Assembly: GCA_963402885.1 (NCBI GenBank)
Contig: OY727098.1
Span: 18,400,717 to 18,464,716 of the forward strand
Source: Antedon bifida
Lineage: Eukaryota > Echinodermata > Crinoidea > Comatulida > Antedonidae
Length of the DNA stretch: 64,000 nt
Direction of reading: 5' to 3'
Shown here: positions 15,101-30,100 of the stretch, in pieces
Layout of the letters: every line of letters starts with the position of its first letter
Position numbering within the stretch: the stretch's first letter is position 1
The notes under the pieces: model-generated
Told to the model about the DNA's origin: nothing
Database searches by the model: none
Seen by the model: the letters and a program-made list of their open reading frames with translations, nothing else
Program-made: the position numbers and the translations under genes

Positions 15101-18100
15101 TACATTTTGGAGTTATGGAGCATATGTTTGCAAACACAAGCAACAAGGATGTTACCACTATTCAACATACGTTGCATGAAACTATAGGTAGATTTTCGCA
15201 TGTACTCGTTAAAGGAAGGAACACCATGTTCAATAAACATTGCACTGGCACTACTACTTCTAGAGACATTAAGTATACGGCGCAGAGCATTATTGTAGCA
15301 TACATTAAGAGATCTAATATTCTTCATACGATAGTTACACCAAAGGGCTGCACAATACATATTAATACAGTAAGATCTAAAGAGACAACATTTAACATTG
15401 GTAGAGCATTTCATAAATTTACGATTGAGTGAGTTGCTTCTAATACACAAAGACCTGTACTGACTTTGAATGTCGGCCTCATCACTGCAATCACACATAA
15501 GAATATGACCAAGATAGGTACCTTTCTCAACATAAGCAAGTTTTTTACCAAAAAGTTTAGTAATAGAATTACCTTCAAGTTTGCAAGTACGAGGACAGAA
15601 ACGCATACAAAAAGATTTCTTATCATTAAATAAAACATCATTCTTTTTAAACTCAGGCAGTCAGACAGAATGTCACTGAGAATGGATGTAAACTATGCTG
15701 ATTGAAAACGTTCATCAACATTAGCTAGGAATACAGTACCTGTATATTATCTTTATAATTATACAATTCTTTTACCCAGATCCAGATAGATGTTTTTTTT
15801 ATTTGTGGAAAAGTTTCATCCGATTTTAATTAATTTTTATAATATAACTTTTACCTTAAAATTACATAATGTAATTGTATTTACTGTATATGGATGTGTA
15901 TAATCCTGTACTCTAGTAAACTATCATACAAATAGTCTAAATCCCAGACAGACTTTTGGTAAATCTATTGTTGATGCAATTAGAGTATATCACACTCTCT
16001 AATTTTCCCAAAATTACGAGTACTAGCATATCACGGTACTTATTGTCAGATATAGTGTGTGGCCAGTATCGGCAAACAACAAAAACGTGTTAATGTTACT
16101 TTTTTCTTTTTATATATAAAAAGCAATAAGTTTAGTTTTTAATATTTCAGTTTTAATAATGCGTGTGCTCTCTCTTCTATCATACATACTAATTAATAGC
16201 CTATGGTCAAGTTTTCATCCATTCACTGAACTAACCTTCTATTTATTAAATTTCACAAAGGGTCAACAAGTATAAGGAGACTGTGGTGAACCTGAAATGA
16301 ACCACCATCAGCAAAAAGGTGTGTATACAGTATTAATGGATATAAAATGTCAGTCTCAATGGTCTGATAGTTTCTAAAGGCTTTTAGCTTGTTATTCAGG
16401 TGTGACCCACTTCTTGTACCTCTGTACCAAGAATTACAGGCTTTGATGGGACCGACATAAAGTATGTTTAAGTAAATGAGAAAATATTTCATTCAATACT
16501 ATATGTTGTTATTCTTTGAAAACGTAATTTTATTGGCACTCATCAAAGATATTTATAGGAATTGGAATCAGAATAAATTGTCTGTCTTGTTGGTGGTATT
16601 GGCTATACCACATTGAAACGCCATCAGATCACCAAATTAAGGCAACATTCCGCCAGGAACTTAAATGGGAGACTGACTAAGAATATCACATGCTATAGAG
16701 ACATTTCAGATAGCAATATCGTGTAAAAGATTATTTGAATAGCATGTAAGAAGAGACATGATGTTGAAATCTGTATGTGGCATATTTACATTGCTTGCTT
16801 TACTCTTATTGCCTTGTCCTTCGAATAGGACATAAAGCTGCTGGTTTCATGTACATAATTGCTTATTTGCACGATAACAAACTTTGTACATTATTCAAAA
16901 GGTGTAGAAGATTGTCTCATGGTGTGTTGATTATGATACTACACTGGCACTCTGACAGAACAGTCTTGTACTATAGAAGTCACCAGTATAAAAGAAGTAA
17001 TAAAACAATTTAGAATTCAACTGATTGCTTCAAATACAAAACTGCATCCAAAACTTACCCCGATTATTTCTCCATTATATTGGCATGATCCTGAGTTAGA
17101 AGCACATTCTGGACAGCAATTGTTTGGTGCTATTCTAAGTTTCTCCCCCTAAAAATGAAAATGAAATGTTCAGTTAATGACAAACATTTAAAATTGGTAA
17201 AGTAGTAGGCATATTGTGTAGTGAAGAGAACAATGGTTAAATAGTTAATAATACTGTAACTGCTAATAGGATTATTCATTAGCTCGACAAAAATAGTGTA
17301 ACATTCTGTATAAAAAAGGCCAAAGCATCAATAGAGATGAAGGCACCCACCAACTCAGTCACATTTATGACCCTCTCTAGAGGTCAATCTGTTTAATGAC
17401 ATATTTCTCATTCTTCTGAAAAAGCTGTCCGATTAGTACAGCGAAACTGTCAATCAGGTGAGTTTCACTAATTTTCGTTTTTTTTCGAAAAGAATAATAA
17501 ATTTATGAACATCTAAAAACCACATGAACATTTTTAATCATTCTGTATTTAGGATCTGTGACTTTCAGGTTGCACTTTTTCATGTTCAAACTCAAAATAG
17601 CGTCAATATGAAATGTGAAATTTTCATAAAAAATTGTATAAATGAACCTTTCAAGTGGAGAATTTAAAATAGCAACCATTTACATGAACTACATTTATTT
17701 AGAAAGTTTTCAGAATCTCTTAATATTCAGTATCTGATTTGAGAAGCATTATTTATACTCTATATAACTTAAATTTGCTATCCTTAGTTAATAAATATAA
17801 CTAGGTCTACATTTACAGGGAGGGTGAATGTACAGTTAGGCCTATTCTACAGGGAGGGTGAATACTCTAAAATAGGCCTACATCGGGGAATGGAAATTAA
17901 TGTTGCGACACGGTACAAAAAAAAAACATTATCAGTAGCAGATACACTTTTCCCTAGGTCAAATATAGGTCAAAAAGTAATGTGGAAGTCTCCTGCTCAA
18001 GTACATAGACTTAGTAGTTATATTTTTAACTCGCAGCCATCTTTTTAAGTATAGTCTACACTAGGACACAATGCAAAGATGTACAGGTACATGCAATGTA

Positions 18101-21100
18101 AGTCATTTTGACCAATCACATGTGAGAAATCGTAAAAACTAAAGCTGGTTTGTGTTTCAATCAAGCCAGGTGTCCTCAATATAGTGATATGCCTGGATGC
18201 ATAGCGATTTTATGGCCTTTTGAAACAATTTGAGTTTATACAATAAAATATGAATTATTTAGTTTGATCTAATAATTACAAAAAATATTAGTTTTATAGT
18301 AGTGAAAATTTTAAAATAGATTCTTCCTATAAATTAAGAGTTATTTCTCTAATAAACTTTTATTGGCAAGACTAGTATGGATAATTAGTTTTAGGATATA
18401 CTGTACATGGATATTCACAAGTACATCCATAACTGTTCAACATTATGCCATTAACTTATTACCTGATTCTTTAACCATAACACAGGAATTCAATTGATGC
18501 ATTTCCAAAAGGTTCATTGTAGGGCCACCCATTGCATATCACATTATCCCTCATAAATCATACTACTGTATTGATATTTTTCCATTACAACATTTAACAC
18601 TTGTATTTTTTATACAGTATTTTGACAGCATTTTATGTAATGATAAATTAATTTTTTTGGTGTATTTAATTAATCTGCGCTTTAAAAAAATGGTAAAAAC
18701 CAGGCCATTCAAAAAGGTGGTAGTAATTTTCTATTTAATTATTATCTTATTATGTTAAAATGAATAAACATAAAAAAGTGGCGTTCAGCCTGCCATGTTT
18801 TACTAAGCTGGCCATTCAATAGAACCATTGATTAGAACTTCATTCAATAGAACTAAACAACCAATAGCATGTGATACAAAATTAACCAATCAAATGACAA
18901 GGATACACTAGGTGTGTTTAGTGGGCTATAGCCTATAGGAATGGAAATACAGGAAATCATGATATGAAAAGGATACGATAGCCAATTTATGACCTTTGAG
19001 AATTGTTTATATTCCAAATAAGGATTGAAGATACAAAAGAATCACCTAGATCTATAGTGAAAGCATGTCAAAGGTATTAGGGCATATTATACATATATGT
19101 TCACATATAGAAAATATAACTATTTGGTACTTCATGGCTTATTTTGAATTTGACAGTAAAGCCTAGTAGAGGGAATAGATGAGTAAAGCTATGCATCACT
19201 CAAAGATTAACAACTCTTGTAAATTTCCAAAGATATTTAGCGATTCTCACTCAATAAACATCACATTGACCAAAGATGACAATGATAGAAGCATACTGGG
19301 GTATCGTTTGATTTTCCAGGAGCTATACAGTATGTAACAATTTAGTTTTGATACAAAACAAATATAAATCAAGGCTTTAAAGGTTAAAATAAAACCTACT
19401 TCTGCTAAAAATATATATCAATGTATTTTACGGATGTGTATCATTCAATTTTGGATTTCGCACTACATAAAAAAAACATTTTGATTGTACCAAACACATG
19501 TTTAACATGTGTACATCATCACTATTAACATTGCTGACTTTCATTGAATCTCACCAGTGTATTAAGTACTTTACCATTCCATACATAAAATCTTAATTAA
19601 ACACTGAGCTTAAATTTAATTTGAGTTTAAGAGGTCAAATAAAAAGTTAGTTTCATGTCTCTTTCTTTATGGCTATTTTTTATCCTAAATGGCCATATTC
19701 AGTTAAAAAGTTTGTTCAATTTTCCATTAAAAAAAAAGTTCTGAAGTGTGCAAATATTGAGTTGAGTGGCCGAGTGGTTAATGGAAGGGCATGAGAATTG
19801 GCCTATAGTATGTCCAAATGGGACTAAAAGGATTAAACATTGTCATACAGTATTTGGTATCACAATCAGCTGTAGCTACTCATAAGTCCCTCCCTCATAA
19901 TGCCTTCCTTCCCCACTCCTTAACCTTAATCCTGGATGTGAAGCTAAACACAATTTTTTTTCTCAGCCTTTGTCAATAATGAAAGATTTTTTCTTCCAGA
20001 TTCACTAGAAAACTTTACAAACATCAACTCTTCACACTTTCATTTTAATATCCCTTTCAATGTTTCTGTAATCATTAGAGACATGGAGTGATGTTCTAAA
20101 CAAGTATATTCTTCAACTGGCTTCGCTCCAATAACAATGGTCATGGGAATACACTTTTAGGAAGGAATATATTGAAAACTGAATCAGAATCATAATCGCT
20201 ATGCCTAGATAATTCAGTACACTATAGTGGTGGTGATTTAGTGTAAAAAGGCAAACTTTTAAGAAATGTATTGGCTTGTTTATGTTTTTTATAGGCCGCA
20301 TGTTCACAGGCCTGACCGATCGCTAAAGCTGACCACATCATGAAGGACTGAGATCGTGATAAGATAAAACAAATTGCCAAACTGAGTTCATACTTGCTCT
20401 TGATGTTTAGGTCAGTATACCTAATGAGCAGATGAGTGCAGACATGACACCGCTACAGTAATAGGATGTCTTCATGGGTCTGTCGCTAGAACTCTCGTCG
20501 AGTTTCCATGCTTTCAATTTAACCACCAATATTTTTGCAATTTATAACACTGATAACCGATAAGATCCTTTTGATAAAAATTAGTTTAGTACTTGGCTCT
20601 TTATATTTTTATTTCACTAAGAACATCGATTTTGTTCAAAATCCTTCCCAGGGGTGTGTTATTAATAAAATATTATATACTGTAGTTCCATTCCTTTCTC
20701 TTGTTTACCTCTTCTTGTTTTTGTATTGTATTACTGTTTCTTATTGTTTATTATTCTTGTATTATTTGTCTTACCATTATTGAATAAATGTTATTGAAAT
20801 TGAAAAAAATTGAAAGGATGTCCACTTTTTAAATAGTGTATAACACATATAGCTGTGTATATTTTTTCACATATCTATATTACCATGGATTTTATATATC
20901 ATGCTGGTCATAGCAGAAATGGTTGATGCAGGGTTGCATGTGAATGCTTCTCATTTATGAATGAATGCCAACACATTTATAGACTACTAATATTTCAAAT
21001 ACTAAACTGCAAGTATCACAGTAACATGTTCTATTTCAATAAAACCTACAGCAGTATTGACAGGAGATTAAATTTAAACATATTCTTCACTGCAGCTTGC

Positions 21101-24100
21101 GAAATTGACAAATTTCAGTCAATTGAATGTTAGCTGGATATTAACTAATGACTGATGTTTCAGTTAAACTGAATAGCAATTCATCCATGTCTATTATGCA
21201 GGAGTAATCATATCATAACAGCTACATAAATAACTACATGTAAAAAAACTACAGGAGACCAAGCTTGCTGGGAAGAGCTTGTAGCAAGTATACGACCAAT
21301 TTCAATTGGTTTGATAGGAATAATAGAATTATAGTCTAGTAAATGCACACAATGCAAAAGTTGGTAACAGTATACTGTATGATGGAGTGCTATAAATATT
21401 TGGATAAACTGTCCTATTTAGAGAAGTATATTAACTAAAAAAAGTTAACAAACATTCTGTTAATTGTTCATATTGCTGGTGAAACTCAAACTAGATTTAA
21501 ACTTGTTAACCATGATGCCAACATTGTATGTCAAACAGATTTATTTAACACTAGTCTCCTACCCAGGTCTCCTATTCCTATCTGTAGTTAGAAGAATATC
21601 TCACAATTCGAGAATAGGTCGATTTTACAGATTAAGCTAGGAATGAAATAGCATTTATATTTAACATTATTAATGTCTTCTCAAGCGGACTTAAGATAGA
21701 AAAGATTAAACTTGAAAAGAAAGCAGAAGTCACACGAAAACTCTTGTAATAACATTAACTTTTGACATTGGTACGTGTGTTGTATTGAATTAATCTGGCT
21801 GGGATGCAATTATGAGTAGTAGTGTACATGGTGTCGCCAAGTCTACTGGAAAAAATGTTATTTCAACAGAAAACAAAACATTGGAAAATTTGATAATAAA
21901 ATGAATGAAAAAAACTACAGATTGCAGGAAAATGGCGACAAGCGTTGGCCATCATAAGCTGAACTTATAGAAAACTTAACAGCAACTTAATTGACATACG
22001 CCAGTGTATTTTGATTTGTTGGCATACGTTGGCTAACAATGGTCAAAGTGTGATAACTCAGATGAGCATCAATGTAACTCTGATGATATAGAAAGGAGCA
22101 TCTACAGTGTTCATAGGTTTTTGTAGATGCTCAGATGTATTTTAGGAAAGAATGTAATATAGTGTGTACAGTATGACAAACTCCAAGATAAGAACACTTG
22201 ATAAAATACCAAAAAATAATATCTGACCGTAATCATAATATTTATCCAAATTCACCTTGCAATACATTTCACAACTGTAAAAATATCACTAGGCTATAGT
22301 TTTACATGGATGTTGTATTTAAAGTGATTCAAAAGAAATATGAAACAGTGAATAATGATATAAACATTGAGCTTTGATAAATAAGACACTTCAGAGATAT
22401 CTCTTATTATGTCTCAGCAGTTTGAATCATACAGTACAGATAACATGATTTGTTTAATAAATCACTGTATTTTTTCTTGTTGGTGAATGTTTCAAACCAC
22501 AAAAAATAAACATTATCTATGCTATATGTAAACTTGTCATTAAGTTGACAGGGTTTGAAGGTTTGGATAATGCTATATCCTAACTCACCATTATGAATAC
22601 TATCTACAGTGTATCAAACATTCTAAGAGGAGTTTGAAATATGGTAAAAATGATTTTAATGTGCAATCTTTGATATGTATTTTATTCTGTTGGCCCCCAC
22701 ATTTTTAATATGCTTCCACAGCATTTGTGAGGTGCCCTCTCTCACTAGGTTCAAACAAATCCTAACTAAAATCAAACTTTTACCACACCACTGGTACAGT
22801 ACAACATATCATTGGCAATCGTAACTGTTACTGGGAGATGAAATGGAATTACCAACACCAGTCTCATGAACTTACCCTTTGAAAATCACAGCCTGGATCA
22901 GAACATTGTATATTTTTACATAAAACAATGCTATCTTGGCAAGAACATACTGTACATGGGTCTGTGGTCCAAACAGTGAAATTCTGAAAACAGAAAGTGA
23001 AAGAAATGATTATTGAGGAAGGACCAAGTTTCATGGCATTATAATATTTGATTATACTGTACATCTGCGTAAAGCTCTGTGTACACTAAGGCCCTGTTTC
23101 TGCTGCCAAGAAAATACCGTATTTAATACGGTATTTTTTTAATACCGTATTTATACCGTATTTTTATACCGTATTTTGAGCAGTTGCAGCAGAAACAGGC
23201 CCTATCAAACTAGTTTGACAAAAAAAGTGTGATGTGGCCAAATATAGTATTGATATGCTCAAATATGTTAGTGATATGATAGCATCATGCCCATATATGG
23301 GCACATCACATTTGTTGTCACATAAAGTTTGATATTGTAGACAGAGCTTTATTCTGTATAAAATTTACTTTTTGACAATAACAAATATATTGTGACATAG
23401 ATACAAAGGAAAATGAAACAATTTTTACATTGTAATACATTTCATTAAATAAATATCATACTAAATCTTCATAACAAAGTAGACATATATGTTAAAATTT
23501 GTGAAGATAATTGATTATTCTATGTGAATAATTCAATTATTTAGACTTTTATAAAACTGATTAGCCAAAACTGCCTGAAACACCCTTGAGCTAGTCAAAA
23601 ATATTTTGTTTTCAGAAGGAAAAGATGTTATTCCTTTTACAAATAAAGTGCCCTAAATGAAGGAAATAAGGTATAGTATTAATTGGGTATTTTTTAAAAC
23701 TTTACTAATACATCATTGACTGAAAACTGAATGATTAAATTCAAATTTCTTGCAAATTCAAATTGCTGCTCTGATTACAAAAAAGATAAATTTGTTATGA
23801 GAATTAACATTCCGAAACATTAGTAAAGAATGTTCTTAATGAATTAACAACATAATGACATTGAAACACTTTATTAGAACTACAACATGTTAAATATGCC
23901 TTCTGAACTTTTATGTTTAAACCAAAGTTTAATTTTACAGCTGTTTTAGAATTACATAAAGAATAGGGTTGGCATAAAGTGTAAATTAATATTTTGTTAT
24001 TGTTACTATAAAATAATTTACTAAATTGTGTTTAGGCTATATTACGTGAGGTCAAATGCAGTAGCTTTTAGGCATAAGGTCAATAATTCCATAGGTCATT

Positions 24101-27100
24101 ATAGTAAAGGTAGAAAGAGTCCATACTACTGGGTTTTAAGGTGTTTCAACTGCTTTATAATTTGAAAATGTAAACACAATTCTATGAATGAAACTTTTTT
24201 ACCCAATTTTCTGGACATGTAGTGGTCATTTTCTACACATGTACAGTAGTGGACATTTTCTACACATGTTGAAAGCATACAAAATAATTTACAAATTATT
24301 GCCATTTGATTTGGAAAACTACAGAATATTAGTCCAATCATGGAGGAACTCCATGGTCCAATGTTATAAATTGATGTAAAAAATGTTATTATAGAAATAT
24401 GTGCTGCTATACAAAAACACCAAATTGATTTTAACAAACTTGTTGCATTTGCATACAATTCCATTTCTTAGTTTTATACAGTACCTCCATGGATAGAAAA
24501 AACAATTTCCACAAAATTGTGTATAGAGTATAGTACAGTATGTAAATTTGTGAATTGTAGAATCCAAAATTTAAAAGTACAATGACATTCTCTTGCAAAC
24601 AATGTTTACTTTTTAAATCAAGTTTCCTTCGGAACTATAGTTTAAATTATCAGGACCAACAGTTTATTTGCCATGAACTCAATGTGACACCAATCTGTAC
24701 ACACATTTGTATTGCAACTTGTATATAAACAGATCTTGCGACCTAAATATTATACCAATATTGACTTTCTCCATCATTCCACTTGGCATGAAGGAGCCAT
24801 AGTTCTTGAGCAAACATTCGTTTTATCTTCAAAATCAAGCTACCGAAACTAAGTAAATGCCAAGAAAAATGCACTCATAAATAGTCTTTAAGATTCTTTT
24901 CCCAAATGCTTCCAACTATTGGGAGCCAGAGGCATGACATGCTTTAGAAAATCCTCAAAGGAATAGTTAACAATAATTGGATTTAAACTATACTGCAGTA
25001 CAGTGATGTTTTGTTGATTGTTATATAAAAAAACAAGAAAATGTGATTGTTTTGGTATTGCTAAAGGCAGCAACCCACTTTGTAAATCAATGGATCAACT
25101 ATCTCTATAATGACAAACATCATTGGAGATCACCACGGTTCACTGTTCAAAAAGAAGCCGAAAAAAACCACCGAAAATATCTATTTAACGCCACAACAAA
25201 TTTCACAGTCCCTGAAGTCTCTCTAGCTGATATGAAAACAATTACACTTCATTATCATAACTATCTACTGTTTGGAATGGCTTTAATTTGTAGAGTGTGG
25301 AGAGGGGGTCAGACAATTAGTCTGCGCACTGTTTACAACAAAATATAACACTAAAATTCAAGCTTACATGTGTATTATATATTCTACACCATACAAAGGT
25401 TCTAAAATACCTTTACGATAAATGTAAGAAATAAAGAAAAACTTTATATCATGATTCAGTGTACAGTAAACCACTTGGCAAATTTATTATTGAAACAACG
25501 TAAACAAATCAAAGGAAGTTCAACACTTAACTTCTTGACCATGGTCAAAATGTGGTCAAATAAAACTGACCTTTTGAGAGTGCCAATGAGATGTTAAAAG
25601 GTCAGGTAAATATGTAACTGGTGCCTTAACTTTGAAGTATATTAAAAATTATTGTTACCGCAATAGCCTTTTGTAACCTAAGAAAATTGCATGATATGGT
25701 GTTATGGTTTACTGCATCATAAATTTTCAAGTGTACTTCTTTAAAGGAACATTGTATTCCCCATCCCCCATGGTTTAAAGTTTGTTCTAACAAATTATAG
25801 TAATTAAGTATGAATTTTATCATTTGAACACTCATGGTCATTACAAGCAATTTGCCATCACCAACGGTGGGAAAAATTCCAGAGGATTGCAGAGGCTTAT
25901 ATCACTACAACCAGACTTAAGTTGATGTATTAATTCGTCTGTTTCGTCGGCGCTTCGTAGATGTTCACAAAACTAGAACAGTGAGATAATGATGATTCTA
26001 GCTAATCAACATTTGTCTGAGAGCAATAGATCATTATGTTTATGAATAATAGAGAACATCAAAAACAATTGAATAATGGAGTATAAATACTGCCATTTAA
26101 ACTTTGATTAATTTAATGCATGTACGTAGTTTATGGTGAACTTAAACCGAGTCAATCAGGATGCAAATTGTGCATGATTGCCAAAGATCACGAAAGTTGA
26201 GAAAGTGGAGTTGAAAACTAGCGTTACTGTATGACTTTCATAAGTTGAAGAAAGATTACTAGGCTAAATAAACTGGTTAATTTTTATCCAAAATGTTCAG
26301 TGCTACTGTACACAACTCAAAAACCATATTATCAATTTTAATATATAATTTGTTAAAATTTTGAAAAGTTTCTGAACTTTTCCATGAAAATATTTCAATT
26401 CAACTTTCATCTACAATTACGAGAATTGGATGCCAAAAAAAAATAATAATAATGTATGATTAATAAAATAAAATAACTTTATTCATTGAAATAAAAAGTT
26501 TACTGTCATATATTTATTATATTTAATAATAACTATTATTGAAAATCTACTTATTCTCAAAAACAAGGTTGCAATTTCTACCACTTCTCATTCTCACAAA
26601 CTTATCTATACAAAATGTGTATTCTGTTGTAAAGGGTTCACAAATGGGTAAAAGGACACTTCCAAAAAATTAAATATAAATAGTCTCTGCCACATGGGAG
26701 ATATCATTTTTGTAATGCTTAGATGAATGTCAGATGATAATAACAACCTTTAATATAATTTCCTTACTTTCAGGCTGTAACAACCTTGTCCTCATCCTTG
26801 GCTAAGCTGAAATTGCAAACTTTTAAATTGCAACATTCAGTTGCACAGAAAAAGAAAATAGTGAAAATAAAATATTGTTATTGGAAAACAAACTTGAACA
26901 AACAGCTAAAGCTCTGTCTACACCATCAAGCTAGTTTGACCAAAAAAGTGTGATGTGGCCAAATATGCTAGTGATATACCCAAAAATGGTAGTGATAAAC
27001 CCAAATATGGTAGTGATATGACATCATCATGTCCATATATGGGCACATCACATTTTTTGTCACATAAAGTTTGATAGTGTAGACAAGGCTTTATAAAAAC

Positions 27101-30100
27101 TGAATCTTTTGATTTTGTTAATTTGCTCTGTGTCTTGTGGAAAAGTAACATCCATATTCAGGGGACACCCTAATTAAAGGAGATACTTTCATGAAACAAA
27201 CAAAGGAAATTCTAACAATATACAGTAGCCAACCCTTTATTCAGAGGACACAACACCCCATTTAAGGGGACACTTTGTTTGGTCCAGAAAGTACACTATT
27301 TGAAAATGAACTGTACAACACCATATAGTACCAGGTAAAGATTTAGGTACAACTGGATTTGATCACAGGACAAATATTTATATAATTATACTAGTACAGT
27401 ATCTTAAAATGGCATTAAAACACATCAAATGTTGTTCATGTATCAAGAAATGATCGAGGTCACATTTCTTCAGTACTAAAACTTCATCCTTTACAAATTT
27501 GTGAGAATCTAAATTGCATTTTGCCTTTGGCTAAATCACTGACATCCTAAAGTCATTGAATAACACTTAGAAGATTATATAAAAACAATGTGCTCTATGT
27601 GGGTATACGATTTCAATTAAAACTAACATTCAATCCTTTAAACAATAACACATCCTTTAAGGAAAAATATAATACCCTTAATTTAGATATTGTGTGTACA
27701 TATTCGAGAATTAAAACAGAATTTGAAAGAAAATAGTTTGTTTTGTCCAAATTTATTGAGTTGGGTCAAAACTATGTGTTTTACAAAGTATATAATAAGT
27801 TTCTAATTTGAAATTAGAGTTTAATTTATTTGTGATAATTATAATTTTAATTAATTTATAACATTAGATTGATTACATTGATTTAGTTTATAATTTATAT
27901 TGCTGCTTATAATTTTAATTAATCTATAACATTATCTGATTGATTACATTTCATAGTACTTTATATTGATTATAATTTTTCTATTTTTCAATTTTAAATG
28001 TTTTGTGTATATCATGGTTTAATTATGGCCTTTAGACAATCTGCATTTTGAGGGTAATACTAGTACAGTAAAGCATATACAGGTACTGAAATAAAAATTG
28101 AAATGGTACAGTGAGTAGTATTTAGTTGAAAAGTTATATTTGATGCTACCAATTACATTAGTGCCACTGTTTCAAAGGTGCACATTAAAATATCTAAATT
28201 ATTAATATTTATCAAGAATCCATTAGAAAGGAAATTTTCAGGGCCAAAAAGAGGACACATGGTGCATTGTACTTTACAACACTACTTTACATCATACCAA
28301 GGGATTCCTTGTTATCTCAGATATTAAAATTTATTTCTGGATATCTCATCATTTTGATGGAAGAACTATGTGGCAGCTGTTTGATAGCCTAAATAAAATG
28401 TGTCTACAGTAATGTATCTGTCATGAATGATCCACTGTCTGCCATTAGTTTTTGCTGATGATTAAATTTTAAATAAATTTAACAACGAATCCAACGGATA
28501 TTGACTGGCACAGTTTTAAGAAAATAGAAGCTGAACATCTCAATGAATGTCTAACTTCATTTAACAAATATCTAGACTAAGTAATTAAGACAATTACATC
28601 ACTAATTACCATTTACAATTTAACCTGAACAGTTTTTCAAGATTTCTGTAAGCATTTTATATGGTAAATTACAATCACAATTCTTCAGGCCTGCCTTTTA
28701 TGTACACCTTCTTGTGTGTGTTTTTTTTAACAATAAATACCTCAATATCTTATAATTCTTATCACAACTTACAAGAGAAATGCATTAAAAAATTTGAATA
28801 ATATAATTAACCAAAAGCCTTGGTAAACTGCATAATATAACCCACAACCTTCGGAAGCTTATCATCAGATATTGGTTAAACACCATTATTCTTTTACTAC
28901 ACACCTACATGCCTGATGACATAAAAGGTTGTAAAGCCTTGCGTTACAGTATAGGAATTATGACAAAGCTGAAAATTAAAGGACTAAAGATATGAAATAA
29001 AAGATTACCGGACCTGTTATTTTGGACAGGTTTGTTAGTAATATACTACTATACAAAATATACTGTAGACTATTAATACTTTTTTAATTATCGAATGTTT
29101 TTTTGTGTTAATTTTTAGTCTTGGTTTTTTGGTGACACAAAAATTATCAAACTTTATATGACAAAAAAGTGTGATGTGCCCAAATATGGTAGTGATATGT
29201 CCAAATATGGTGTAGAAAGAGCTTTACAAGTATATATTTTTCAGGGAGTTGTTAATTAGAACTAAAACTTGAAGAACTAATTATAAACAACTCTCTGTTT
29301 GATTATGAAAATCACTACTTCTAAAAATCAATTTTAAAGTTGTATGCCTACTCAAATTATTTGGTTAATACAAATTTAATAGAGTGTAAAGTGTTTATGT
29401 TGTGTTTAGGTACATAAGAACAGTTTATTGATTATTTGTCTTTATTCTAGTGGGTTAACAATGTCAAGGGCGATACAATAGATGGGATATAACTTGTTTA
29501 CTTTTCCACTTGAAAAGATAAGTCAACAACCCATCCACAGGGCCAGAAACTGGGCTCCAAACTCCAGTGAATTTCTCAAACGCTGTTAGTTTTGACACCA
29601 CTTGTAAATGGTCAAATACCGTGTAATCATTCAAGAGACAAGCACAGTTAAAAGAAAGATCTGCCCAATTAAAAAGTAGGCTAATAGAAAGATTGACCAG
29701 TATTCTATATATAATTAAATATTGTACAGTACATCCAATGATCACTGTCACAATTTTACATTTACTTCATAAAATACAATACCTCCCTCACAATCCTAAA
29801 CCTCCCCAACTTCTTTTTACCAACCCCAACACAAGAACTAGATGAATAACGGCAACACATTTTTCAAGATACTGAGACCATGGATAAATAAGTTGAAACT
29901 TATTTCACCATGTTCAGACGCTCAAACAGTGATGTCCTTTTCTTTAGAAAAATATGTGGCACATGCAAGCGAAATCGAATGTACTGTAGTGTAAGACCCC
30001 ATTTACACTTCAGCTTTTAGCGAGCCCGAGGCCGGCTCGAGGCCGGCTCCGAGCCAAAGGTGCACAAGTGTAAACACTCTGGGAACAACCGAGCCGGCCT

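Larger units (their letters stand above)
13019..17058. other. Intron 4
   Basis: 4.0 kb with a family C foldback (13044-13195) near the 5' end of the intron's low-coordinate side and a CR1-like LINE tail (14988-15660). 13900-14460 has short perfect palindromes (for example ggagaaatcatttctcc) and a tctgattttagtagggcttc block that recurs in similar form near 44710. The rest is unremarkable. Confidence 0.5.
17149..22875. other. Intron 3
   Basis: 5.7 kb. Contains a half copy of a family B MITE (18058-18125), an A-box-only tRNA-like scrap near 19765-19790, a LINE 3' tail (about 20560-20815) and an 11-bp hairpin at 22096-22132. A short duplicated block acagggagggtgaat occurs twice at about 17815-17865. 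No coding signal in the remainder. Confidence 0.5.

Noticed and set aside
15115-15432. 105-residue plus-strand frame
   Set aside because: Antisense shadow of the LINE reverse transcriptase fragment.
25043-25348. 101-residue plus-strand frame in intron 2
   Set aside because: No recognisable domain, inside an intron, length expected by chance in AT-rich DNA.
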